Shown here in pieces: positions 20,491-29,434 of a DNA stretch of 64,000 nt. Every line of letters begins with the position of its first letter. The stretch's first letter is position 1. The notes under the pieces are model-generated. The model saw only the letters and a list, made by a program, of their open reading frames with translations, was not told where the DNA came from and made no database searches. This DNA is from Diphasiastrum complanatum (Eukaryota > Streptophyta > Lycopodiopsida > Lycopodiales > Lycopodiaceae). The position numbers were made by a program, and so were the translations under genes. Where the stretch lies: NCBI GenBank assembly GCA_029204225.1, contig MU832130.1, positions 1 through 64,000 on the forward strand, in the 5' to 3' direction.

Positions 20491-23400
20491 ATATAGATGG
20501 GACTCAGTATTCCAACGAGAGACTAGATCTGCCAGTGGCCGAGGTTCAGGTGGGGTCGCATGTCTGTACCGAGAGACTCTCCATTCGAGTATTGACTTCA
20601 TCCAACATGACGAGCACGCCCGCTACATATGAACTCGCATTGTGGGTCAGGATATTGGTTTGGACAAAGATCTTTTTGTTGCAGCATGTTACTTTCCACC
20701 AGAGTCCTCATCTTTTGTGGAGGGTATTGGATCCCCATATCAGGACCTCTCACCAGATATTATTAGATTCTCAGAGCAGGGGTATATTCTCCTCACAGGG
20801 GACTTTAATGCCCGGACATCTTCGAGACAAACAAAGTTCTTCGACATCTTCAATCAGCTGCGTGTTCGTGCCCTTGACAGTGATATGCTTGGGGTTACCA
20901 GGACCTCCACGGACAGTTTGGGACCTATTACTTCATATGGTGAGCACTTACTGCAGTTTGGAGAGGCGCATGAGCTAGCCATTTTTAATGGCTTAGCCTG
21001 CTGGCCACATTCAGACAGTTATACATGCCATCCTCACAGTGGAGGACATAGTGTCGTTGATTATCTCATGGGGTCACCATCCTTTGTACCCATAGTCTCT
21101 AACTTCCGCATTTCTCCCACCACCCTCTCTGATCACTCATTTCTCTCATTCGATATCGGTCACGTCCCATCCACTCACTCATCTACACTACCCTTGATTA
21201 CCCGATCACTCACGTACACATTTGATCCCATTTACATGCCACTTTACCGGCAGTCCTTGGCCTCACTTTTACACTCCTTTCCTCAAGACAGTCCAGTCGA
21301 CACCCAGGCTTCTTTTCTCACCACCTCTCTCCACGCGGCTGCATCACTAACTCTTCCCACAAAACCCCATCCCCAAAAGACTCGACACACACCTCGACCA
21401 TTACACCCCCCTTGGTATGATGTCGAGTGTCGTTCCCTTCACCAATCAGTTACTTATTCACGTATCCACGCTCCACATCTGCTTCGATCTTCCCGACGTT
21501 TCTACCGCCGTGTTCTCCGTCGTAAGAAGCATTCCTACGATGATACTGAAGGGAGACGTCTTATTGACCTTCTCTTCAGTTCTTCTTCGGGCGCTTTTTG
21601 GCGCGGGTTCATTTCTCGCTCCCCACCACCCCTCTTGGAGGACCTCCGCATCTGGACTGATTATGCGACCAGCTTATATACTGTCCCTATCGACTCACCC
21701 ATCTCTATATCTCCACGACCATCTGAGTTCTCCTTCTTCACACTTGACATGGTACTTGCAGCCATTAAGAAGATGAAGTCCCATAAGGCCAAAGATATCA
21801 AAGACCTTGAATCAGAACTCCTTTCCCATGCCTCCGACTTACTCGCCCCCACTATAGCCACCCTTCTTAACTCTGCAATTGTCTCTGGTTTCCCATCCTC
21901 CTGGTGCACTAACATTATCCACCCCATCCACAAGAATGGTGACCCCATGATTCCAAGTAACTACCGCACCATCATGATCGGGCATGTCCTGGCGAAGCTA
22001 TATGGTACTATTCTTCAGTCAGTTGTGAGCTCAGAGGCCGAGACTAGGAGACTACATGCGATGGGTTAGGGAGGCTTTCGAGCCCATTACTCTACCACAG
22101 ATCATATCTTCACATTGCGGGCCTTGATTGAGGAAGCTAAGCACAGGAGAGAGAGGGTTTATTGTTGTTTTGTGGACTTCAGGAAAGCCTTTGATTCGGT
22201 TCCTCGCTCATTGCTCATCCAGAGACTCCGTGACCTCGGCTTCTCCACTGACATCGTTCTTGCTGTGATGGCACTTTATGAGCGTGTCCTGGGATGCTTT
22301 CGACATAGCAGTGGCATATCCGATCACATTTGGAGCACCACTGGGGTGAAGCAGGGTTGCTCCCTCTCACCAGTCCTCTTTGGCTTGTATATTGATGAGT
22401 TGGAGAGAGTCATTACACAGTGTGGTGGTGCTGGTTGCCGGCTTGGGGACATCTTGATTGCTATCCTCCTTTATGCAGATGATGTGGTATTGATCTCACC
22501 TACCAGAGAGGGCCTACATCGACAGTTGGACTACTTGCATGAGTTCTGCACCAGATGGGGTCTAGGGGTGAACATTGCGAAGACTAAGGTTATGGTCTTC
22601 AACACTTCTCGAGCGTTCATGCAGCGACAAGAGCTTACTTTGGGGGGACAGGTCCTAGAGGTGGTCCCTTCCTACATACCTAGGGATCCTTTTCTCAGGT
22701 CCTACTTTTGGCATGAGACAGGCTGCTACCACTCGACTGGGGAAGGGACATGCCTCCCTTGTTCAGCTAGAGAGATTTTGCTTCCGGAAGTCCATCCAGG
22801 ATGCTCGCAGTAAGTGTCGCCTCTTTGATACCATTGTCACCCCTACGGCTCTATATGCGGAAGAGGCATGGTGTGCAGGTCTTCCCTCTTCACACTGGGC
22901 CAGTGCTAGCTCGGTTGATCCGTGCAAAGCCTTCGGTTCCACATGAGATTCTTTTGGCCAAGTTTGCAGTTCCACCTATCCAGATCGAGGCAGCTCTCCA
23001 GCTCATTACTTATACACAGAGGATACAGGCGTTACCAGAGACAGACATACGATACATACAGATTGCACTATCCTCCTCACACCGTCTCCACGGACAGGGC
23101 TACAGATTATCATGGTTCTCATAGGCATCCCACCTCCTACTTGAGTCATTTGGTATCTCCATCACAGAGCTTCCCTTAGGCACCCATCAGTATACCAAAC
23201 GATTCCTCTATCGTGCATATCTAGACCGGACTTGGCATAACCAGCTGGGGGTTAAACCAGCTTTTTACCGGACACATTTCTTGGAGCTGGATGCTTTTGG
23301 GACCCCGGTCATGCCACGCTACTTGGAGTCCGGACTATCACATTGCCTCAGATTCACACTGGGACAGCTCAGGGTGTCGTCTCATCAGCTAGCTATTGAG

Positions 23401-24153
23401 ACGGGGAGGTTCCATGGTATTCCCAGAGAGGAGTGGATTTGCCAATTATGTTCTCTAGGTGAGGTGGAGTCCGAGGAGCACTTTATCTTCAGATGCCCAG
23501 TATACTATGAGATCAGAGGGCGATATCACTGCCTGTTTCGAGACATGCCTACCACCCTACGCTCCCTCATAGCCTATGAGGACCCACGATGTGTTGCTTT
23601 GTTGGTACGCGAGATGGTCATACTACGGAGAGATTTATACGGGACACCCCAGCATTTTCAGTCACAGCCACTGATCACTTCTTCACTAGGCAGAGATCAC
23701 GTGATTTACTGCCCGAAGATGATGATTCTGACGACGATGACTCACATGCTCATAGAGATCAGAGACAGTGTACCCCCCACCATCACGCTACTACCAGGAT
23801 CACCAGGCATCCTACACAGAGACGTACTATCACACATGCTCGTGCTCACAGACGACACCGACAGGCTCCAGTGCTCCCTCATGTTGCGGCTCGCATTACA
23901 TCCTTTTACAGCAGCAGCTCAGCGGCATCAGCAGCATCATAGCCTTGATATCTTGACACAGATAGATGATTATTATGCACACACTCTCGCATACGTGTCT
24001 ATTTTAGTTTTAGTTTGTACTAGAAGTTTTCCTTATTACAGTTTTGGAGACGTTTTATACGCTCCCATGGTTACCACATACTTGACATGTACTTCATTAG
24101 TCTTATATGCCTTTGGCATGGAAAAGACATTAATAAAGCTTTCTTTCTTTTTT

Positions 24154-24187
<34 letters not shown>
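20491..24187 (+). mobile_element. LINE C: 3.7 kb, 5'-truncated
   Basis: A plus-strand LINE retaining most of ORF2 and the full 3' end. The 5' truncation is within the endonuclease domain (first matching codons GYRWDSVF-like, near 20491), joined to the copia V3 leader. The 3' end has the hairpin ATGCC-TTT-GGCAT (24107-24119), TTAATAAAGC, then TTTC and CT repeats to 24187. The CT tail runs straight into the leader and primer site of a copia X LTR. Confidence 0.9.
20510..23940 (+). pseudogene. LINE C ORF2: endonuclease, reverse transcriptase, C-terminal finger
   Basis: Encodes a plant LINE ORF2-type protein. Endonuclease (AP-type) blocks: YILLTGDFNAR, GHSVVDYLMGSPSF and LSDHSFLSFDIGH (20640-21170). 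RT blocks: NYRTIMIGHVLAKLYG (21957-22000), FVDFRKAFDSVPRSLL, GVKQGCSLSPVLFG and ILLYADDVVLISP (22170-22500). C-terminal block with CQLCSLGEVESEEHFIFRC (23440-23505). Disruptions against LINE E: a TAG at 22067 in place of CAG, a small deletion near 22676 causing a frameshift, loss of about 40 bp near 22905, a TAG at 23122, and a frameshift after 23690. The frame 22115-22813 keeps the YADD box intact. Not translatable as one protein. Confidence 0.9.
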
Positions 24188-24190
<3 letters not shown>

Positions 24191-24191
<1 letters not shown>

Positions 24192-24616
24192 AAGAGCCTG
24201 CTCTAATACCATGTCAGAATTTGTGATACAAATTCTAGATGAAGATAGTAGTCCTACTAGCACTCACACAAAACCAAGCATAGAGAGAATTCAGATCATA
24301 GGAGAATTGAGCAATTGCTCTAGCATAATAGAATGATTGTGCTGGGGTGCCAGTCTACTTAAATAGTTTCTCTAATGAATGAGAAAAGCTAAGAGCCTAA
24401 AGCAAATAGCAAAATGGCAAAAGCTAATTGCTAATAATACTACCTATATTTGGTCTTTATGAACTTCTAAGTACTAAATAGATCCTAATCTATTTGTAGT
24501 GCGCCCACCTACATGCATAAGCCTTAAAAAAACGAATTTACTATAAATAGAATGGTCTCTAAAAATAGCACACAGGCATGGCCAAACTATCATTAAGGGG
24601 TATCAAATAAACATTA
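24191..24616 (-). repeat. copia X LTR with primer site (possibly the 5' LTR of X4)
   Basis: The LTR spans 24212-24616 (TGTCAGAATTTGTG... on the plus strand). It lacks the last 11 or so bases of the family terminus (TTAATTCCTAACA) where gypsy sequence begins. The primer site CCTGCTCTAATACCA lies at 24197-24211, with one G-to-A change from the usual CTCTGATACCA. The interior to its left has been replaced by LINE C. Orientation and family suit the missing 5' end of X4 (17048-18307), which is inference. Confidence 0.75.
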
Positions 24617-24878
24617 GCGCGGTGACCTGGTGGAAAGGATAACCTTATTCCAAAAGGTGAACTAGTAAAGTTGGAGGGTCTGACTGTTTACATGCCCATG
24701 GAACTTGAAAAGGTCATGGATATGTGACGACGTCAGGTTGAGAAAGTGCTAGATATCTGAACACCTGATTCATTGGAAGGGTAAGTCAGACAATGATGAC
24801 ACTTGGGAGAAAGAAGACATTAGATCGAGATTCTTTGGTTTCCTACCTTGAGAAGGAAATTGTTAAGAGGGAGGAAAT
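24617..24878 (+). pseudogene. gypsy G1: chromodomain at the end of integrase
   Basis: The plus strand reads a frameshifted chromodomain characteristic of Ty3/gypsy chromoviruses: HWKGKSDNDDTWEKED, then IRSRFFGF, ending in a short tail before the LTR at 24879. Preceding bases (GELVKLEGLTVYMP-like) are too decayed to assign. The rest of pol is absent to the left, where a copia X LTR abuts it. Confidence 0.65.
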
Positions 24879-24920
24879 GTTGTGTACCAGAACAGTATGA
24901 CCTTGAGGTTGCACCTTCAC

Positions 24921-25361
24921 TGTAGGAATCCAGAATCAAGACTATTCATTAACACAAAGTATTCTCAAAGAGAAGAGAGAGATGGTTAGATGGCCCTCTT
25001 GTAGAAACTTGTGGACAGCCAATATGAGCAGTAGATTGCTTAACAAAAGTGTCTCATACAAATGAATGGATACATATAAGTAGTCCAAGATGGCTATCTA
25101 CCTTCATGACTGTTGGCTGTCCAATAACTTGACTAATGGCTATCTAGCTACCATAAGTTACATAAAATAATTAAGTACCCCAAATAACAAGTTAGGTACT
25201 TAATTCAAATGTATAGGCCCCTAGTGGACCCACGAGTCCCTACAAGTTAGTTTCATACTAACTTGGGCCTAAAATATAAATGACCATGGTTACACAGATC
25301 TCGACCTTTTGGGTCATAGTAACCTATGGCTTCTACATCATTTACATTTATTATTCTAACA
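24921..25361 (-). repeat. copia V1 3' LTR
   Basis: Plus-strand ends TGTAGGAATCC...TTCTAACA, giving TG...CA termini. Contains the family stem-loop at 25284-25329. Confidence 0.9.
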
Positions 25362-25480
25362 CCCTCCTTAAATGAAAATGACATGTAGAAATGACATGTA
25401 TTCACTAAGTAAGAAAATCAGCATGTTGTTTTAAATTTAAAGTTTCACAAAGAGCTTTAAATCGAACTCTAGGCAATGCC

Positions 25481-25872
25481 TTAGTGAACACATCTGCAAT
25501 TTATCCATCGTGGGACAATATTCAAGCGTGATGTCGCCATTATGAAGCTTCTCCCGAACAAGTGATAGTGGATCTCGATATGCTTTGTTCTTGCATGAAA
25601 TACTGGATTTCGTGCAATGGCAATAGCACTTCGACTATCCGTAAATTGGAGAGTAACCATATACACTCTGTAGTGGCTGAAAACGTTGCTCTATATTCTG
25701 CTTCACTTGAGGATGTAGCAACGGTGGGCTGCTTCTTGCTTAACCAAGAAACTGCAGAATTTCCAATGAAAAAGCAATGACCACTAGTAGAGCGTCTAGC
25801 GTCTTGATCTCCACCCCAATCCGAGTCACAAAAACCAGCCAAACATGCATCATCACTAGAAGGCCTGCTCAT
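25481..25872 (-). pseudogene. copia V1 RNase H remnant
   Basis: The frame 25540-25872 reads CLAGFCDSDWGGDQDARRST, GHCFFIGNSAVSWLSKKQ and SSSEAEYRATFSAT. These are the conserved copia RNase H blocks with the catalytic Asp/Glu contexts (DSDWGG, SEAEY). A frameshift after CIWLLSNL moves the C-terminal part (HARTKHIEIHYHL) into the frame at 25481-25666. Upstream it joins the integrase-RT linker directly at a GAGCAGGCC junction (near 25865), so the whole RT including YxDD is missing. Normally RNase H would degrade the RNA strand during reverse transcription. Confidence 0.85.
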
Positions 25873-25983
25873 AAAAAACAGGTTCTATTGCACTATCCTC
25901 AATAGATGTAACAGCAAAATCAGAACAATCAGCAAATTCTACTGATTTAGATGAGGCACGAGTCTTCCCTTCATAGAAGCGGT

Positions 25984-26463
25984 TCACTTTTGCAATAGCC
26001 ATTTAGGGACTGGTTTAGGCTGTCCAACAGCCTTACTTCGATCAACGCTTTGCTGTCCAAAGTGATCTGAACTGTCAACACTTTGCTGTCCAAAGTGCTT
26101 TGAAATTGGACTATGTTGTCCAAAGTTTTCAACAGGCCGTTCCTCTTCATAAATCTGCTCCTCTTGATAAATTATGGGCTGTTCGCTTGAAGAACTAGTG
26201 GGCTGTCCATTAGAGGATGATGGCAGTGCCTCCTCTTCAACATTAGATGGTGATACCAAATCATACCAAACTTCATAAGGAGTCAAAATCTTCAAGGCTT
26301 TACTTGGACACCGATTACTAATGTATGTCGTCATAATAACCGCTTCAGCCCAAAACTTGAGGGGAACGCCCTTTGCCTTAAGCATGCAACGAGCCATCTC
26401 CATGATTGTGCGATTTTTCCTCTCGGCAACACCATTTTGTTGCGGTGTGTAAGGTGTAGTCAT
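25984..26463 (-). pseudogene. copia V1 integrase C-terminal part and Gln-rich linker
   Basis: Begins at MTTPYTPQQNGVAERKNRT, the third catalytic block of integrase (the Glu of GVAER), through WAEAVIMTTYISNRCPSKA and LTPYEVWY. It then jumps to a Ser/Gln-rich linker with two GQQSVD repeats and KPVPKWLLQ. Compared with V2 about 100 residues between PYEVWY and the linker are deleted. The block is separated from the gag-protease frame by a frameshift at about 26470-26510. Confidence 0.85.
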
Positions 26464-26509
26464 TTGATGTAAAATGCCTTTGCTTTGAAGAAACGTGCCG
26501 AACGTACTT

Positions 26510-28060
26510 TTAATGTATTCCCCTTCTCAGGTCAGTACGTAATATCTTCAAAGTATGCCCAAATTGAATTTCTATCATAGCAAGTATGCCTCCTTCGCAT
26601 ACATGTCCTTCGGGATGCTCCATATTTGGAATGCCTTCCACCATGTTGAATTTCTTCAACATATTCAAACTTCCAAAATTGAGGTGCCCGTACCTCGCAT
26701 GCCATAGTTTAGCCAGCTCCAATGCATGTGAATTAGTAGCAACAAGACCAAAGGATGTCAAAGCTTTAGGTTCATAAATATCCAACAAAAACAAACCTCC
26801 TCGCAATGTTCCCGAAGCAACAATTAAAAGTGGTCTCTTTGGGTCTTTTATAAGACATTTGTCTTCTTTAAATTCTACAATCAATCCTTGATTCATGATT
26901 GTAGAGACCGAAATGAGATTTTTTTTAATCTTAGGAACATAAAGTACATTTCGAATGTACTTTTCTTCTCCATTGGGAAGAATGAGAGGTATAGATCCAA
27001 TGCCTTCAATTGGATAGGAGGTGTTGTCAACACCTTGAACCTTGCTTCCATCTTTGATTTTCATAAGCTTTGTGAAGACGTCTCTATGGTGAGTCATATG
27101 GCGTGTAGCTCCGCTATCAATCACCCAATCAATGGAAGAAAAAACAGCAACCTGCAAAGCTGAAGTAGTGCTGTTTTCTGCTAAAAAACCAGCAAGTCGA
27201 GAAGTGGTAGAAATCTCATTTTGATTAGAAAGGAGATTGTTAGTGACAAAAGCAAAATCACCATTGAAAGAATCATCCTCCTTTTGATGTTCTAATGAAA
27301 TCATGGCTGTATTTGTATCAATACCTTTCTCTTTATCCTTAGTAAGCTTCTTCCTACATTCCTTCATGTGGTGCCCAAACTTTTTACAATAATGGCACTT
27401 ACCCTTCTTTTTGGATCTTTGATCTTGGCCTTCCTTGGATTTTTGATCCTTGGAAGAAGAAGGCTTACCTTTCCACTTGCCCTTGTCTTTGCCTTTGGTG
27501 AAGAAGGCTTGATCTTCTTGTTCACCAAAATTAATCCTTGTTTGCTCTTCTTGGAGAAGTAAGCCAACAAGCTCTTCAAAGGAGATTTGCTGTCCCCTAA
27601 GAGATATGCTTAAAGTAGACACAAATGGAAGATAGGAATGAGGAAGTGAATCAAGAGTAATTGAAACAAATTGAGAGTTCTCGACAATTTCGTCAATGCT
27701 AAGAAGCTCTTCACGAAGATCCTTGATTTTCATTAAATGATTTGAAAGCGTATCACCCTCTTGCATCTTCAATGTTGAGAGTTGATTACGTAGAGAAAGC
27801 ACTTTCGCCATATTCTTCACTTGGAACATCTTGGCAAGTACTTCCCAAGCACTCTTGGAAGTCTTGCATGATCGAATGTGTGGTAGGATTGATCTCTTCA
27901 CGGATAGCGCTATGACCGAATGTGCTTGTGCGTCACGTCGATCCCACTTCTTTTGTTTTTCGGAAGACACCTCCACATGTGTTGAAGAAGTAGCTCTTGA
28001 CAGTGTAGTAGGTGCCAAACTAGGTGGCCTCTCTTCATCACCACTTACAACTTCAAACAA
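26510..28060 (-). CDS. copia V1 gag-protease with truncated pre-integrase
   Basis: A 516-codon open frame. Gag of the UBN2 type (ILPHIRSCKTSKSAWEVL, NHLMKIKDLREELLSIDE), a zinc knuckle CHYCKKFGHHMKEC near residue 223, protease with WVIDSGATRHMT (Asp active site) near residue 313, then the GAG-pre-integrase block LWHARYGHLNFGSLNMLKKF and HPEGHVCEGG. The frame then skips the first integrase catalytic Asp block and continues at LAMIEIQFGHTLKILRTD. The usual gag start (DGTNYSSW) is missing, the frame being joined directly to leader sequence near 28090. The part that remains is uninterrupted, so gag capsid and protease sequence is preserved. It would need RT and integrase from another element. Confidence 0.85.
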   Translation of the reverse strand: MFEVVSGDEERPPSLAPTTLSRATSSTHVEVSSEKQKKWDRRDAQAHSVIALSVKRSILPHIRSCKTSKSAWEVLAKMFQVKNMAKVLSLRNQLSTLKMQEGDTLSNHLMKIKDLREELLSIDEIVENSQFVSITLDSLPHSYLPFVSTLSISLRGQQISFEELVGLLLQEEQTRINFGEQEDQAFFTKGKDKGKWKGKPSSSKDQKSKEGQDQRSKKKGKCHYCKKFGHHMKECRKKLTKDKEKGIDTNTAMISLEHQKEDDSFNGDFAFVTNNLLSNQNEISTTSRLAGFLAENSTTSALQVAVFSSIDWVIDSGATRHMTHHRDVFTKLMKIKDGSKVQGVDNTSYPIEGIGSIPLILPNGEEKYIRNVLYVPKIKKNLISVSTIMNQGLIVEFKEDKCLIKDPKRPLLIVASGTLRGGLFLLDIYEPKALTSFGLVATNSHALELAKLWHARYGHLNFGSLNMLKKFNMVEGIPNMEHPEGHVCEGGILAMIEIQFGHTLKILRTDLRRGIH

Positions 28061-28555
28061 ACCTTTACCACATGCAATAGCTCGTTCACAAGAAGATATA
28101 GGTGGTTGTATTTTGCTGAAATAACAGAATACTAACTAATATGCAGGCTTCCAATGAAGCCAAAACCACAACCAAAACTTTTGTGGTAAAATGGTGTGCA
28201 CTCAATGTGCTAATGGAGCAGATGGTAAGGCCTTCTTCCAGGCTCAAAAACAAAAAAATTTCAGCCACTAAAAATGTGTCAAAAACACATTTGTCTTCAA
28301 GGTAGATGGGCGCCCTCCTCCAAGAAGAAAATCTGAAATTTGAAGCATGTAATCTGATTTCAATCACATGAAAACTAGTTGAGCATGGGCGCCCTGGCTC
28401 CAAGCTTTTCCCTGCAATTTCCTGCACAAAAAACAAGGAGCCGAACAGTTCTCTCCACAAATATCAGAAAAATTCTGATTTTTATGAACCAAAAGAGGAG
28501 AAATGTGGCTGCCTATTGGGTGCCCTCCAGCAAGCAATCAATTCTGAAAAATGGC

Positions 28556-28565
28556 TCTGATACCA
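28556..28565 (-). other. primer-binding site, copia V1
   Basis: The minus strand reads TGGTATCAGAGCC starting at 28565, next to the 5' LTR. Complementary to initiator Met tRNA. Confidence 0.85.
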
Positions 28566-29008
28566 TATAGGAATCCAGAATCAAGACTATTCATTAACAC
28601 AAAGTATTCTCAAAGAGAAGAGAGAGATGGTTAGATGACCCTCTTGTAGAAACTTGTGGACAGCCAATATGAACAGTAGATTGCTTAACAAAAGTGTGTC
28701 TCATACAAATGAATGGATACATATAAGTAGTCCAAGATGGCTATCTACCTTCATGAATGTTGGTTGTCCAATAACTTGACTAATGGCTATCTAGCTACCA
28801 TAAGTTACATAAATTAATTAAGTACCCCAAATAACAAGTTAGGTACTTAATTCAAATGTATAGGCCCCTAGTGGACCCACGAGTCCCTACAAGTTAGTTT
28901 CATACTAACTTGGGCCTAAAATATAAATGACCATGGTTACACAGATCTCGACCTTTTGGGTCATAGTAACCTATGGCTTCTACATCATTTACATTTATTA
29001 TTCTAACA
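28566..29008 (-). repeat. copia V1 5' LTR
   Basis: As the 3' LTR, but its inner terminus reads TATAGG for TGTAGG (a G-to-A change in the terminal dinucleotide). Outer terminus TTCTAACA followed by the target repeat TTCAC. Confidence 0.9.
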
Positions 29009-29190
29009 TTCACCACGAGGTAGAACATTGTGCCGTCATTGACATTTTTGGTGCCATATGTCAACACGTCAGGCTACCTTGTTTCACAGGTCACAGATCT
29101 CAGTGTGCACCATGTTTATGACCCACTTGTACTATGTATATAGAGGTGGGAGAACCTGAATCATTCATTCAAGCTACCCAATGAGTTGGT

Positions 29191-29434
29191 GGATGGTATG
29201 AGCACATGTGAGTAAGAATGTATCTCTAGCCATGGCGATGAGTGCATGTGAGAGTCGAGTATGATGGTGGTATGGAATGCCAGTTATTGTAGGAGGCTTG
29301 ATCAGGCCAATTGGTGTCGATAGCTTTGGTGCACGAGGGTGAGTTGGTACTCTATGGATGGGCAATTGCAAAGTGCTCTGTCACTTGATGTTGTGTGGTC
29401 ACCTTACAGAGCTCGGCCTAGTAGAATCATAACA
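29191..29434. other. no recognisable gene
   Basis: Sequence between the gypsy LTR and LINE D. No domain or terminus seen. Confidence 0.35.

Larger units (their letters stand above)
24921..29008 (-). mobile_element. copia V1: two LTRs, 5-bp target duplication, internally deleted
   Basis: A 4.1-kb minus-strand element with LTRs at 24921-25361 and 28566-29008. By eye they differ at about seven positions including one 2-bp indel (roughly 98% identity). It is bounded by the direct repeat TTCAC (24916-24920 and 29009-29013). The primer site TGGTATCAGA is at 28565-28556 and the polypurine tract at 25362-25375. Inside are gag, protease and parts of integrase and RNase H; the RT and the first part of the integrase core are deleted. 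It inserted into a gypsy LTR. The high LTR identity marks a fairly recent insertion. Confidence 0.9.
24879..29190 (+). repeat. gypsy G1 LTR, split by copia V1
   Basis: The LTR starts TGTTGTGTACC at 24879, is interrupted after 42 bp by copia V1 (24921-29008) and resumes at 29014 after the TTCAC duplication. The right part (ACTATGTATATAGAGGTGGGA, 29131-29151, written here with one base over the motif length) matches the G2 LTR at 52100-52160 on the other strand. The right end is not sharply defined. Confidence 0.6.

Noticed and set aside
24213..24336. Tail of a long plus frame reading SEFVIQILDEDSS (also at 45446-45570)
   Set aside because: It is LTR sequence of copia X read through from LINE C or copia Y, not a protein domain.
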